58,380 nucleotides of DNA from an uncultured Christensenellaceae bacterium (GCA_910588425.1 CAJUPM010000006.1:26680-85059); one strand, 5' to 3'. Positions 50,218-58,380 are shown, numbered from the stretch's first letter. Translations and numbers: made by a program. The notes: generated from the sequence alone by a model not told the origin.

Positions 50218-52164
50218 TTGAAGAATAGACCTATTAATACGACTGAACTGAGCATGCCGGCTCCTGCCGGAGAAAAGAAGCCCCAGAGAAGGCGCGCAGG
50301 CAGCAAAACAAGAGACGGCAAAAACCCAGGGACAAAAGCGCAAGCCGGCGCAAAATCTGCGGATACAAAAAGGGCGGCAAAGCCCTCGCATAAGCGCCCT
50401 CAAAAAGAGGAGCAGCAAAAGAAGGCCAGAGCACAGGCCATGCCGGGTGCCGCCAAAAAGCGCACGCCTGCGCCCAAAGCGGCAGGTCGGGGCAAGCACA
50501 AAAATACCGCTTCCGGCGTAAAAATCATTCCGCTTGGCGGAATTGGGGAAGTTGGCAAGAATATGACTGTCATCGAATGGGAGGATAACATCCTCGTGGT
50601 CGATTGCGGTCTGGTATTTCCCAGGCAGGATATGCTGGGCATTGACTATGTGATCCCGGATATCACGTATCTCGAAAAGAACAAGAGCAAAATTAAGGGA
50701 TTTGTGCTCACACACGGACATGAGGACCATATCGGCGCGACGCCCTATGTGCTGGATAAATTCAATGTCCCTGTTTATGGGACAAAGCTCACCCTCGCGC
50801 TGGTCGAGCTTAAACTTTCCGAGCATGGCATCAAGCAGAATAACCTGCGGTGCGTGAAGGAAGGGGACAAAGTAAACTGCGGCGTATTCGAGATCGAGTT
50901 TATCAAAGTCAGCCACAGCATCGACGATGCCGTTGGCCTTGCGATCAAAACTCCTGCTGGCATGATCGTGCATACCGGGGATTTCAAGGTGGATTATACG
51001 CCCACAGACGGCAAGATCATCGATCTGAATAAATTTACCCAGCTGGGAAATGAGGGTGTTTTGGCCCTGCTTTCAGACAGCACCAATGCCGAGCGCCCGG
51101 GATATACCATCTCGGAAAAAGCCGTTGGGCAGACGTTTGAGCGCTATTTCTCCGAGGCAAAGGGACGCATCATCATCGCAACATTCGCCTCGAATATCCA
51201 TCGCATTCAGCAGGTTGTGGATGCCGCAAAAAAATTCAACCGCAAAATCTGCCTCACTGGCCGCAGCATGGTGCGCATTCAGAAAGTGGCAACAGAGCTT
51301 GGGTATCTGGATATCCCGGAAAAAATGCTGATAGAGATAGACGACATCTCTTCTGTGCGCGATAATAAAATCGTCGTTTTGACGACGGGAAGCCAGGGCG
51401 AGCCCATGAGCGGCCTGGTGCGCATGGCCTCCGGCGAGCATGCAAAAATGGAGATCAAGCGCGGAGATACCGTCATCATCTCTTCTACACCAATTCCGGG
51501 CAATGAGAAATACGTCTCAGACGTCATCAATCTGCTCTATCGGAAGGGTGCGAATGTGATCTATGGCTCCATGGCTCAGGTGCACGTCTCGGGACATGCC
51601 TGCCAGGAAGAGCTCAAGCTGATGCTTTCCTTGGTCAAGCCGCAGTACTTCATTCCCGTTCACGGGGAATACCGCCAGATCTATAGCCATGCGGCGCTGG
51701 CCGAGAGTATGGGCATTAAAAATAAGAATATCTTTATTTCGGAGATCGGCAAACCGATCATCCTGCATTCCAAAGGCATAGAGATTGGCGAGAGCGTGCC
51801 TTCGGGCATCGTCATGATCGATGGCCTGGGCATTGGCGATGTGGGAAGCGTCGTTTTACGGGATCGCAAGCTGCTCTCGCTGGACGGGCTGTTTGTCTCC
51901 ATTGTAGCCATTTCCCGGCAGACGGGGGAAATTGTCTCGGGGCCGGAAATTCTCTCCCGCGGCTTCGTCTATATGAAGGAGGCGGAGAATCTTCTGGATG
52001 AGGCCAGAGCCATCGTGCGGGAGACGGTAGAGGATTGCCTCTATGAAGATCGCTTAAGCGACAGCGCCAACATGAAAAACCGCATCCGCAAAGCGCTTAA
52101 CACATATCTCTATACGCGCACAAAGCGCAGCCCGATGATTCTGCCGGTCATTCTCGAAATATAA
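50218..52164 (+). CDS. rnj: Ribonuclease J with long basic N-terminal extension
   Basis: This 648-residue metallo-beta-lactamase/beta-CASP enzyme performs 5'-3' exo- and endonucleolytic RNA decay. The core begins at about residue 101 (VKIIPLGGIGEVGKN); the metal motif THGHEDH is at 165-171, followed by HTGDFKVDYTP, the beta-CASP region (LLSDSTNAERPGYT, FASNIHRIQ) and VHVSGHACQEE. Residues 1-100 are an unstructured, Lys/Arg/Ala/Pro/Gln-rich extension absent from Bacillus RNases J. The start is TTG, with AAAGGACAG eight bases upstream. The next gene, ylbF-like, follows 13 bases later. Confidence 0.93.
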   Translation: MKNRPINTTELSMPAPAGEKKPQRRRAGSKTRDGKNPGTKAQAGAKSADTKRAAKPSHKRPQKEEQQKKARAQAMPGAAKKRTPAPKAAGRGKHKNTASGVKIIPLGGIGEVGKNMTVIEWEDNILVVDCGLVFPRQDMLGIDYVIPDITYLEKNKSKIKGFVLTHGHEDHIGATPYVLDKFNVPVYGTKLTLALVELKLSEHGIKQNNLRCVKEGDKVNCGVFEIEFIKVSHSIDDAVGLAIKTPAGMIVHTGDFKVDYTPTDGKIIDLNKFTQLGNEGVLALLSDSTNAERPGYTISEKAVGQTFERYFSEAKGRIIIATFASNIHRIQQVVDAAKKFNRKICLTGRSMVRIQKVATELGYLDIPEKMLIEIDDISSVRDNKIVVLTTGSQGEPMSGLVRMASGEHAKMEIKRGDTVIISSTPIPGNEKYVSDVINLLYRKGANVIYGSMAQVHVSGHACQEELKLMLSLVKPQYFIPVHGEYRQIYSHAALAESMGIKNKNIFISEIGKPIILHSKGIEIGESVPSGIVMIDGLGIGDVGSVVLRDRKLLSLDGLFVSIVAISRQTGEIVSGPEILSRGFVYMKEAENLLDEARAIVRETVEDCLYEDRLSDSANMKNRIRKALNTYLYTRTKRSPMILPVILEI

Positions 52165-52177
52165 AGGAGGGGCTCCG

Positions 52178-52528
52178 ATGTATATCTATGATAAAGCGCA
52201 CGAATTGGCTGTAGAAATTAAGCGTTCTGCTGAATTTCTCGAATACAAAAAGCTCAAAGACGAAGTGCTCGCAGATGAGACGACAAAAAGCTTAGTTACG
52301 CAGTATAAGAGCCTGCAGTTTGAAGGCCAGGCGGCTATCATTGCCGGGCAGCAGCCCAGCGAGGAGCTTTTGGATAAGCTCAAGAAGCTGGGGGAAGTCT
52401 TGGCCTTCAACGCAAAGGTAACCGAATATTTTGCCGCGGAGTATAAGTTCAACACCATCGTCTCGGATATTTACAAAATCATCGGCGATGCTTGCGAGCT
52501 AAATGATGGGCTGTTTGAAAAGGAATAG
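52178..52528 (+). CDS. YlbF/YmcA-family protein
   Basis: This 116-residue, mostly helical protein has ELAVEIKRSAEFLEYKKLKDEV and FQ-type helices typical of the Com_YlbF family. In Bacillus, YlbF, YmcA and YaaT form a complex that helps RNase Y mature operon mRNAs. Its place directly after RNase J supports an RNA-decay role. GGAGGGG precedes the ATG. Confidence 0.85.
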   Translation: MYIYDKAHELAVEIKRSAEFLEYKKLKDEVLADETTKSLVTQYKSLQFEGQAAIIAGQQPSEELLDKLKKLGEVLAFNAKVTEYFAAEYKFNTIVSDIYKIIGDACELNDGLFEKE

Positions 52529-52553
52529 CAGATCCAAATAGCGGGGAAACAGT

Positions 52554-53852
52554 ATGGAAAAGAATCGAAACGGGGAAAACTCACAAAACAGGCAGCGCCG
52601 TTCCATTCCGGCGGTTGATTTTTCGCAGCAGGAGGAACATCCCAAAAAGAGCAGGGAAATTGCGCCGCCAGCCAGCAGCGCCCTCAAAAATGGTAACGCC
52701 AGGCGGCAGTCTGCGCCGAAATTCTCAAATAATAAAATGCTAAAAGCGGTTCTGCGCCCTCTTAGCTCTGTTTTGATCGGCCTTTTGGTTGTCGTTTTGG
52801 TATCCTTCATCGGGTTTCGGTATGCCGTGAGCCACTATTTCTCTCCGGTAGATGAAAACTCTACGCAGGAAATAGAGGTGATCATCGAGCGCAACGATTC
52901 CCTTGGCGAAATCTCCAAAAAATTGGAGGAAGCAGGAGTCATCCGCAATCATACCGTATTCAAATACTATGTGGATTTTTCGGATATGAGCTCCAAGCTG
53001 TTGGCCGGGAAATTTACGCTTTCCCCCAGCATGAGCTTTGACGACATCATCAGCATCTTAAAGCGCCCCTCTGCCGCGGCAGATACCACCAGGCTGACTT
53101 TTGCCGAGGGTATCACTATCGAAGGCTATGGCAAGCTTTTAGAGAAAGAGAATATTTTTAAAAATTCCGAGATGTGGAAGGATATCGCAAAGACCGGGCA
53201 AGGTTATAATGAGAAATATAGCTTTATCCAGGAAGTGATAGACAAGCAAAACTCCTCGGAAAAGAAGAGAAACTATATTCTGGAAGGATATTTGTTCCCG
53301 GATACCTATGAGTTCTATCTCTCTTCCAATGAGACGCAGATCATCGATCGCTTGATTGCGCAGTTCGACCGCGTGTTTACGGAGGAATACCGCGCCCGGG
53401 CGGAAGAACTGGGTATGAGCATAGACGACGTGGTAACACTCGCCTCGATCATCGAAAAAGAGGCCAAGACAGACGATTTCAAGAAAGTTTCGGCCGTATT
53501 TCATAACCGTCTGAATTCGGATATGCCGCTGCAATCCTGCGCGACGCACCAGTATTTCATGCCGGTGAAGAAGATCGCCTATAACAGCGAAGAACTGCAG
53601 GTGGATTCGCCGTATAACACCTATCTATACGGCGGCCTTCCTGCCGGGCCCATCTGCAACCCGGGCAAAGCGGCAATCGAAGCCGCGCTCTATCCGGATG
53701 AGGCCTATTTGAACGGCGGATACCTGTATTTCTGCCTGGGCGACCCGAATACCGGGGAGACCGTTTTTGCGCAGACGTATGAAGAGCATCTGAGAAACCA
53801 GGCGAAATATAAGCCGCTGTGGGATGCTTACGATAGGGAGCACGCTTCCTAG
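52554..53852 (+). CDS. mltG: Endolytic peptidoglycan transglycosylase MltG
   Basis: This 432-residue enzyme cleaves nascent glycan strands at the outer face of the membrane. A polar N-terminal tail of about 65 residues is followed by a transmembrane helix (70-92), a LysM-like region, and the YceG domain. The catalytic Glu is E301 in ASIIEKEAK. The LEGYLFPDTY and GGLPAGPICNPG segments are family hallmarks. The substrate loop reads MPLQSCATHQYFM where most MltG have PLQSDPTVxYA. It is placed between ylbF and a trhP-like gene. Confidence 0.9.
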   Translation: MEKNRNGENSQNRQRRSIPAVDFSQQEEHPKKSREIAPPASSALKNGNARRQSAPKFSNNKMLKAVLRPLSSVLIGLLVVVLVSFIGFRYAVSHYFSPVDENSTQEIEVIIERNDSLGEISKKLEEAGVIRNHTVFKYYVDFSDMSSKLLAGKFTLSPSMSFDDIISILKRPSAAADTTRLTFAEGITIEGYGKLLEKENIFKNSEMWKDIAKTGQGYNEKYSFIQEVIDKQNSSEKKRNYILEGYLFPDTYEFYLSSNETQIIDRLIAQFDRVFTEEYRARAEELGMSIDDVVTLASIIEKEAKTDDFKKVSAVFHNRLNSDMPLQSCATHQYFMPVKKIAYNSEELQVDSPYNTYLYGGLPAGPICNPGKAAIEAALYPDEAYLNGGYLYFCLGDPNTGETVFAQTYEEHLRNQAKYKPLWDAYDREHAS

Positions 53853-53864
53853 GCAGGAGAGGGT

Positions 53865-55088
53865 ATGAAAAAGAAAGTGGAACTGCTGGCGCCTGCCGGA
53901 AATATAGAATGCCTCAAAACTGCGCTTTATTTCGGTGCAGATGCGGTTTACCTGGCGGGGAAGCAATATGGCCTTCGGGCTTTTGCCGCCAATTTTACCC
54001 AGGAAGAGCTGGGCGAGGCCGTGCGCCTTGCTCATTCTCTTAAAAAACGGGTTTATTTAGCCCTGAACGCGCTTTTCCGCAACCAGGATTTCGAAGGGTT
54101 TCCGGAATATCTTTTGCAGATCAAAGAGATGGGCATTGATGCCGTCATTGTATCCGATCCGGGTGTCATGCAATGCTGCCTGGAGGCCGGGCTGGAAGTG
54201 CATCTGAGCACGCAAGCCAGCACGCTCAATGCCCAAAGCGCCGCTTTTTGGCATAGGCAGGGCGTCAAACGCATCGTCCTTGCCCGGGAAATAACGCTGG
54301 CAGAGGCCGCCGAGATCGCGCAAAATGCGCCGGATGGCCTGGAGCTGGAAGCTTTTATTCACGGCGCCATGTGCATCGCTTATTCCGGGCGCTGCCTGCT
54401 TTCCTCTGTTTTGACGGGCCGGAGCGGCAACAAGGGGGAGTGCGCGCAGCCCTGCCGCTGGCGGTATACCATCCACGAGGCCGGCTATCCAGAGGAATAT
54501 TTCCCCATCGAAGAGGATGAAAATGGGGCTTATCTGCTCAACTCCAAAGATCTGATGATGATCGAGCATCTGCCCGCGCTCATCGAATCCGGGATCGCCT
54601 CGTTTAAAATTGAGGGCCGCATGAAATCTGCCTATTATGTGGGTTGTGTGGTGGGTGCATACCGCAAAGCTATCGATGCCTACCTGGCAGACCCCGAGCA
54701 CTACTTGCTGGATCAGGCGCTGGTGCAAGAGCTGTATGATTCTGCAACCCGGCGCTTTACGACGGGCTTTTACTTTGGCAACCCGGCAGGGGAAGGGCAG
54801 GATATCTCCCGCAGTCCTGTGCCGCGGCGATACGGATTTTGTGGCATTGCCCTGGAAAATTCGCGCGAAGACGGGCTTGTTCTCATTGAACAGCGCAACA
54901 AGTTCAGCGTGGGGGATACCATCAATGTTCTTTCGCCCAATCTGCCGCCCACACAGTTTACGCTAAAAAACATATGGGATGAGCAGATGCAGGAGCAGCC
55001 TGCCGCGCCGCATCCTCAGCAGCGCATCTATATCGCTTGCCCTGTTCCGCTGGCAAAAGGGGATTTGCTCCGAAGAAAGCTGGACTAA
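53865..55088 (+). CDS. trhP: U32 peptidase-family protein, TrhP-like tRNA hydroxylation factor
   Basis: This 407-residue protein begins VELLAPAGNIECLKTALYFGADAVYLAG, the U32 signature region. Conserved cysteines are Cys170, Cys177, Cys193 and Cys197 in AMCIAYSGRCLLSS and GECAQPCRWRY. In E. coli and Bacillus such proteins (TrhP, formerly YegQ; YrrN/YrrO) are needed for 5-hydroxyuridine at tRNA position 34 using prephenate. True peptidase function is doubtful. The order mltG-trhP recalls the Bacillus yrrL-yrrMNO region. A hairpin follows directly at 55114. Confidence 0.8.
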   Translation: MKKKVELLAPAGNIECLKTALYFGADAVYLAGKQYGLRAFAANFTQEELGEAVRLAHSLKKRVYLALNALFRNQDFEGFPEYLLQIKEMGIDAVIVSDPGVMQCCLEAGLEVHLSTQASTLNAQSAAFWHRQGVKRIVLAREITLAEAAEIAQNAPDGLELEAFIHGAMCIAYSGRCLLSSVLTGRSGNKGECAQPCRWRYTIHEAGYPEEYFPIEEDENGAYLLNSKDLMMIEHLPALIESGIASFKIEGRMKSAYYVGCVVGAYRKAIDAYLADPEHYLLDQALVQELYDSATRRFTTGFYFGNPAGEGQDISRSPVPRRYGFCGIALENSREDGLVLIEQRNKFSVGDTINVLSPNLPPTQFTLKNIWDEQMQEQPAAPHPQQRIYIACPVPLAKGDLLRRKLD

Positions 55089-55117
55089 CAAATTTCCCAA
55101 AATTTCGTCATATAAAT
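55089..55117 (+). promoter_or_regulatory. Possible sigma-E promoter of sigK
   Basis: CATATAAAT (55109-55117) resembles the sigma-E -10 CATACAAT, and CAAATTT (55089-55095) resembles its -35, with a 13-base spacer. The -10 overlaps the 5' arm of the terminator, and the start site would fall near 55124, inside the hairpin. sigK is sigma-E-dependent in Bacillus. The matches are approximate. Confidence 0.3.
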
Positions 55118-55148
55118 AACCAACACTATGGAAGGTTGGTTATTTTTT
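55114..55148 (+). terminator. Terminator at the sigK boundary
   Basis: AAATAACCAAC (55114-55124) pairs perfectly with GTTGGTTATTT (55135-55145) across a 10-base loop, and six Ts (55143-55148) follow. The next base begins the ATG at 55149. Confidence 0.78.
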
Positions 55149-55841
55149 ATGCACATTTTTGAGTTTCTCCGCGAAATTTTCTTTTATTCCGGGTATTTTG
55201 GAAGCAACACGAAAAGCTTTCCCAAGCCGCTGGAGCGGGAAGAGGAAAGGAAATATATCGCCCTCTATATGCAGGGGGATGAGCATGCGAGGGAAGTGCT
55301 CATCGAGCACAATCTGAGGCTTGTCGCGCATATTGCAAAAAAATTTGCCGCCAGCAATACCTCCAATATTGAAGATTATATCTCCATCGGAACGATTGGC
55401 CTCATCAAAGGCGTCAATACCTTTCGCATAGAAAAAGGCAGCCAGCTGGCGACGTATATTGCAAGGTGCATTGAAAACGAAATTTTGATGTATCTGAGAG
55501 CGGGCAAGAAAAACTCCGCCGAAGTTTTCCTGGCAGAATCCATCGGGGAGGACAAAGAGGGAAACACGCTTTCGCTCATCGATATTCTCGGCGCAGATGA
55601 AAACAGCGTGGATGAACAGGTCGAGATCAAGATGGAGACCGAGAAATTGAAGGGGATTCTGGAAAAGGTGCTGACAAAGCGGGAGCTTTTGGTCATAGAG
55701 CTGCGCTATGGCCTTGGCGGCGCGCAGATTTTGCCCCAAAGGGAGATCGCCAAACGGCTTGGGATCTCCCGCTCCTATGTCTCCCGGATTGAAAAAAAGG
55801 CATTAGGGAAGCTAAACCGCGAGCTGAACAAAAAGCGCTGA
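55149..55841 (+). CDS. sigK: RNA polymerase sporulation sigma factor, pro-sigma-K
   Basis: This 230-residue sigma factor drives late mother-cell gene expression. A hydrophobic pro-sequence (MHIFEFLREIFFYSG) precedes the conserved start SFPKPLEREEE. Region 2 is EHNLRLVAHIAKKFA...ISIGTIGLIKGVNTF and region 4 ends ISRSYVSRIEKKAL. The gene is continuous, with no skin-type insertion. ATG 55149 has GGAAGG 13 bases upstream; ATG 55128 adds seven residues but lies in the hairpin loop without a site. It is close to Bacillus SigK in the length before SFPKPL. Confidence 0.9.
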   Translation: MHIFEFLREIFFYSGYFGSNTKSFPKPLEREEERKYIALYMQGDEHAREVLIEHNLRLVAHIAKKFAASNTSNIEDYISIGTIGLIKGVNTFRIEKGSQLATYIARCIENEILMYLRAGKKNSAEVFLAESIGEDKEGNTLSLIDILGADENSVDEQVEIKMETEKLKGILEKVLTKRELLVIELRYGLGGAQILPQREIAKRLGISRSYVSRIEKKALGKLNRELNKKR

Positions 55842-55866
55842 CATGGGCTCCAAAATATGCTATAAT
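55838..55866 (+). promoter_or_regulatory. Sigma-A promoter of the HD-domain gene
   Basis: CTGACA (55838-55843), a 17-base spacer and TATAAT (55861-55866) with TGC before it. The -35 overlaps the end of sigK. Confidence 0.6.
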
Positions 55867-55893
55867 CTTTCTATCAAAAAGAGAGGTCTTAGC

Positions 55894-56496
55894 ATGGATA
55901 ACACAATCAAAACCCAGATGCTGCAAAAATATAAAGAGGAGTTCTGCGATCTGTTGCGCTCGACCCAGCGCGACGGCATGGAGAACCTCATTGCCTGGCT
56001 GGAAAACGAGACGGATTTCTTCACCGCCCCTGCCAGCGCCAAGCGGCACGGCTCTTATGAGGGCGGGCTTCTCATCCACAGCCTGTCTGTCTACCGCATT
56101 CTCAATAATTTTGCAAAGAATCTTTCGGGCGTGGAAAAAAGCTCTCTGGTGATCGCAGGGCTTTTGCACGATCTCTGCAAGGTAAATTTCTATACAAAGG
56201 GCGTCCGCAACGTGAAGATCCCGGGAGAGCGGCGCTGGGAAGAAGTGGAGATTTATACCATCGAAGATTCTCTGCCTCTGGGGCATGGGGAAAAATCCGT
56301 CTACCTGGCCATGAAACATATCCAGCTGACGGATGAAGAGGCCATGGCAATCCGATGGCATATGGGCGGCTACGACGATGCCGCGCGTGCCTATGCCGGG
56401 GGAATGGCGCAGTCCAATGCGTTTGACAAATATCCTATGGCGGCAGCCGTTGCCATTGCAGATATGTATGACACCTATATCATCGATAACCGCTAG
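55894..56496 (+). CDS. HD-domain phosphohydrolase
   Basis: This 200-residue protein has a metal-dependent HD motif: His62 in LLIHSLSVYRI, and LLHDLCKV with His92-Asp93, followed by a late MAAAVAIADMYDTYI Asp. Members cleave nucleotides or phosphodiesters. The substrate is not readable. ATG 55894 is chosen because AGAGAGG precedes it; the frame is open upstream across the promoter and into the sigK end. It is a single gene between a promoter and a terminator. Confidence 0.78.
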   Translation: MDNTIKTQMLQKYKEEFCDLLRSTQRDGMENLIAWLENETDFFTAPASAKRHGSYEGGLLIHSLSVYRILNNFAKNLSGVEKSSLVIAGLLHDLCKVNFYTKGVRNVKIPGERRWEEVEIYTIEDSLPLGHGEKSVYLAMKHIQLTDEEAMAIRWHMGGYDDAARAYAGGMAQSNAFDKYPMAAAVAIADMYDTYIIDNR

Positions 56497-56530
56497 CAAA
56501 AGCGCCTGGAAAACAGGCGCTTTTGTTTTT
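56497..56530 (+). terminator. Terminator after the HD-domain gene
   Basis: A 12-bp stem CAAAAGCGCCTG/CAGGCGCTTTTG with a GAAAA loop and a T tail. Confidence 0.85.
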
Positions 56531-56541
56531 TATCAGGAGAA

Positions 56542-56568
56542 AGAGGCGCCCGCCGGCGGCTCTTTTTT
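56542..56568 (+). terminator. Second hairpin before feoA
   Basis: AGAG-G-CGCC/GGCG-G-CTCT with one mismatch and a T run follows the first terminator by 12 bases. It is likely a back-up terminator ahead of feoA. Confidence 0.6.
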
Positions 56569-56627
56569 ATTTCACGCTTTTTTGCCAAAAGGCATATTGT
56601 AAAACAGCATAAAGTGAAAAAGAGGCT

Positions 56628-56882
56628 ATGATGGAAAAGATACTCTCGCTCGATCAACTAAAACTTGGGCAAAGCGCTACGATAAAAAGCCTGGAGATAG
56701 AGGGAATAAAGCGAAGACGCCTGCAGGATCTTGGCTTTATCGAAGGAAGCGCCGTGCAGGCAGTTTATGCCAACCCTGCCGGAAATCCCAGAGCATATCT
56801 CATTCGCGGAACCATGCTCGCGCTGCGAAACGAGGATGCAAGGCAGATTATGATCAGCTTAAACCAGCAGATAGGAGGCTAG
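56628..56882 (+). CDS. feoA: Ferrous iron transport accessory protein FeoA
   Basis: This 84-residue SH3-like protein has LSLDQLKLGQSATIKSLE, the DLGFIEGSAVQ motif and ALRNEDARQIMI, all FeoA features. It binds FeoB and modulates Fe2+ uptake. Two ATGs in a row (56628, 56631) follow AAAGAGG. Three bases separate its stop from feoB. No Fur or DtxR-like box was recognised upstream. Confidence 0.9.
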   Translation: MMEKILSLDQLKLGQSATIKSLEIEGIKRRRLQDLGFIEGSAVQAVYANPAGNPRAYLIRGTMLALRNEDARQIMISLNQQIGG

Positions 56883-56885
56883 AAC

Positions 56886-58380
56886 ATGGGATTAACGCGC
56901 AGCTCTATGGGCAGCGCCCTTTTAAACGATGAATTTCAGATAGAAAAAAGAGGCCGGGTAGTGGCTCTGGCCGGCAACCCAAACGTCGGCAAAAGCACAG
57001 TGTTCAATGCGCTGACTGGCCTGAAGCAGCATACGGGAAACTGGCCGGGGAAGACGATAGAAAACGCGACTGGCTATTATGAATTTCGAGGAAAGAGCTA
57101 TACGCTCGTCGATATCCCCGGTACATATTCACTGCTGGCAAACTCCAAAGAAGAGGAAATTGCCCGGGATTTCATCTGCTTTGGCGATCCGGATGTGAGC
57201 ATCGTCGTCGCAGATGCCACTTGCCTGGAGCGAAACCTCAATCTCGTTCTGCAGACGCTGGAGATCACAGACCGTGTCGTAGTCTGCCTGAACCTGATGG
57301 ATCAGGCAAACCGAAACGGCATACATATCGATACGAAGAAACTCTCTTCTCTTTTGGGCGTCCCAGTGGTGGAAACAACCGCCCGGGCAGGGAAGGGGCT
57401 GAAAACGCTGATGGAGACTGTGGAAGATGTCTGCGCAAACCCAGCGGCGTTTAGGGGCTATCAGGTGCGCTACCATGCGCAAATTGAGCGCGCACTGGAG
57501 ATTTTGCAGCCTAGCCTGGAAAAACTGCTGGGGCAGAAAATGAACGCCCGCTGGATGGCTCTGCGCCTTTTGGAGGGGGAAGCGGTGCTGCTATCCTCCG
57601 CGGAAAAAAAGCTCGGCTTTTCTCTTTCGGAAAACCCCGAAATTCAGTCCAGGCTGATGCAGGCAAAGGCAGTGCTGGGGGAGGAGAACTACCGCGATCG
57701 CCTGGTAGCGGATATCACTTCTGCCGCAGACTATATCTACCACTCCTGCGTCCGCTCAGAAAGCCGCGGATACCACGAGAGAGACGGCAAAATCGACAGG
57801 ATATTGACTTCCAAGCGCACGGGAATTCCCATCATGCTCCTGTTTTTAGCGGGAATTTTATGGCTGACTATCGAAGGAGCGAACTATCCTTCGCAGCTGC
57901 TCTCCAATTTACTTTTTGGGCTGGAAGAAAAACTGCTGACCTTGTTTGAAGCGATTCATGCACCAGAGTGGCTCACAGGCGTAATGGTAACAGGTGTTTA
58001 CCGCACTCTGGCCTGGGTGGTTTCGGTGATGCTGCCGCCCATGGCGCTGTTTTTCCCGCTGTTTACCTTGCTGGAGGATTTTGGCTATCTGCCGCGCATC
58101 GCCTTTAACCTAGATCACTATTTTAAAAAGGCGCATGCGCATGGCAAGCAGGCGCTCACTACCTGCATGGGGTTTGGATGCAATGCCTGCGGCGTCATGG
58201 GGTGCCGCATCATCGATTCGCCGAGAGAGCGGCTGATCGCGATTCTGACCAACTGCTTCGTGCCATGCAACGGCAGATTCCCGACGATCACCTCCATCAT
58301 CGCGATGTTCTTCATCACCGGAGCGATGACCGGCGCGCTGGAATCACTCTATTCCACGCTCATCCTGATGGGCGTCATCC
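56886..58380 (+). CDS. feoB: Ferrous iron transporter FeoB, N-terminal part
   Basis: The first 498 codons of FeoB are present; the rest runs off the right edge. The cytosolic G domain has G1 GNPNVGKS (30-37), the G2 region QHTGNWPGKT, G3 DIPGTYSL and G4 NLMD. A helical spacer follows, and membrane helices begin at about residue 315 (IPIMLLFLAGILW), with the gating loop FGCNACGVMGCR near 430. FeoB imports Fe2+ under anaerobic conditions. It is in an operon with feoA. No frameshift was seen in the part present. Confidence 0.93.
   Translation, partial: MGLTRSSMGSALLNDEFQIEKRGRVVALAGNPNVGKSTVFNALTGLKQHTGNWPGKTIENATGYYEFRGKSYTLVDIPGTYSLLANSKEEEIARDFICFGDPDVSIVVADATCLERNLNLVLQTLEITDRVVVCLNLMDQANRNGIHIDTKKLSSLLGVPVVETTARAGKGLKTLMETVEDVCANPAAFRGYQVRYHAQIERALEILQPSLEKLLGQKMNARWMALRLLEGEAVLLSSAEKKLGFSLSENPEIQSRLMQAKAVLGEENYRDRLVADITSAADYIYHSCVRSESRGYHERDGKIDRILTSKRTGIPIMLLFLAGILWLTIEGANYPSQLLSNLLFGLEEKLLTLFEAIHAPEWLTGVMVTGVYRTLAWVVSVMLPPMALFFPLFTLLEDFGYLPRIAFNLDHYFKKAHAHGKQALTTCMGFGCNACGVMGCRIIDSPRERLIAILTNCFVPCNGRFPTITSIIAMFFITGAMTGALESLYSTLILMGVI

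Noticed and set aside
55149..55841. Skin-type element interrupting sigK
   Set aside because: Regions 2 to 4 are continuous in one frame with no recombinase gene or break.
1..58380. tRNA, rRNA, CRISPR, insertion sequence or prophage genes
   Set aside because: No cloverleaf, repeat array, transposase, integrase or phage structural protein was recognised; gene spacing leaves little room for them.

Overview
The window looks like chromosomal DNA of an endospore-forming, anaerobic, moderate-GC Firmicute of class Clostridia. Three sporulation genes support this: gpr germination protease, spoIIP and an uninterrupted pro-sigma-K gene. Further support comes from AGGAGG-type ribosome binding sites, RNase J, a YlbF-family protein, a MazF/EndoA toxin, a split transketolase and FeoAB. 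A Christensenellales-like lineage is possible but is only a guess. I see no rRNA, tRNA, CRISPR array, insertion sequence, prophage or riboswitch. Coding density is high: 57 protein genes, two of them cut by the window edges (an NCS2 permease at the left, feoB at the right). Only one gene-free stretch exceeds 300 bases (484-789).

Layout. 1-6.7 kb: uracil-type permease, PMCA-like Ca2+ ATPase, a small acidic protein, cysteine synthase, an MscS channel and tcdA. 6.7-15 kb: lon-ysxC-metallophosphoesterase operon, a sorbose-1-phosphate-reductase-like dehydrogenase, cysS, plsX and an ECF S component. 15-22 kb: metallo-hydrolase, comEC, holA, rpsT (opposite strand), gpr, spoIIP and murI, a block that largely keeps the Bacillus order. 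22-31 kb: orphan zinc-finger anti-sigma-like protein, alanine symporter, orphan mazF, YitT, then a tightly overlapping run tsaE-tsaB-rimI-hydrolase-Mur ligase-ddl. 31-36 kb: amidase, then a MarR-controlled heterodimeric ABC exporter. 36-38 kb: a leftward trio DUF1294 / secreted ComEC-type metallo-hydrolase / DUF3006. 38-45 kb: XRE-cupin regulator with an acyl-CoA synthetase, then ftsA-ftsZ and a CtpE-like ATPase. 45-50 kb: two-gene transketolase, a GNAT, and a leftward NMT1-type ABC importer. 50-58 kb: RNase J, YlbF, mltG, trhP-like U32 protein, sigK, an HD hydrolase and feoAB.

Functional themes. Cell wall and division: murI, Mur ligase, ddl, amidase, mltG, spoIIP, ftsA, ftsZ. tRNA modification: tcdA, tsaE, tsaB, trhP-like. 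RNA turnover: RNase J, YlbF, MazF. Metal transport: two Ca2+-type P-ATPases and Feo.

The most unusual items are: (1) a Mur ligase whose usual N-terminal UDP-substrate domain is replaced by a multi-pass membrane domain, coupled to an alpha/beta hydrolase and a D-Ala ligase; (2) a ComEC whose C-terminal metallo-beta-lactamase domain has lost its metal motif, while an intact free-standing ComEC-type domain with a Cys/His tail is encoded elsewhere in the window; (3) a terminator hairpin at the sigK start that overlaps a possible sigma-E promoter; (4) an FtsA with a substituted nucleotide motif; (5) an orphan MazF without its antitoxin gene. Many promoters here have an extended -10 (TGn before TATAAT).
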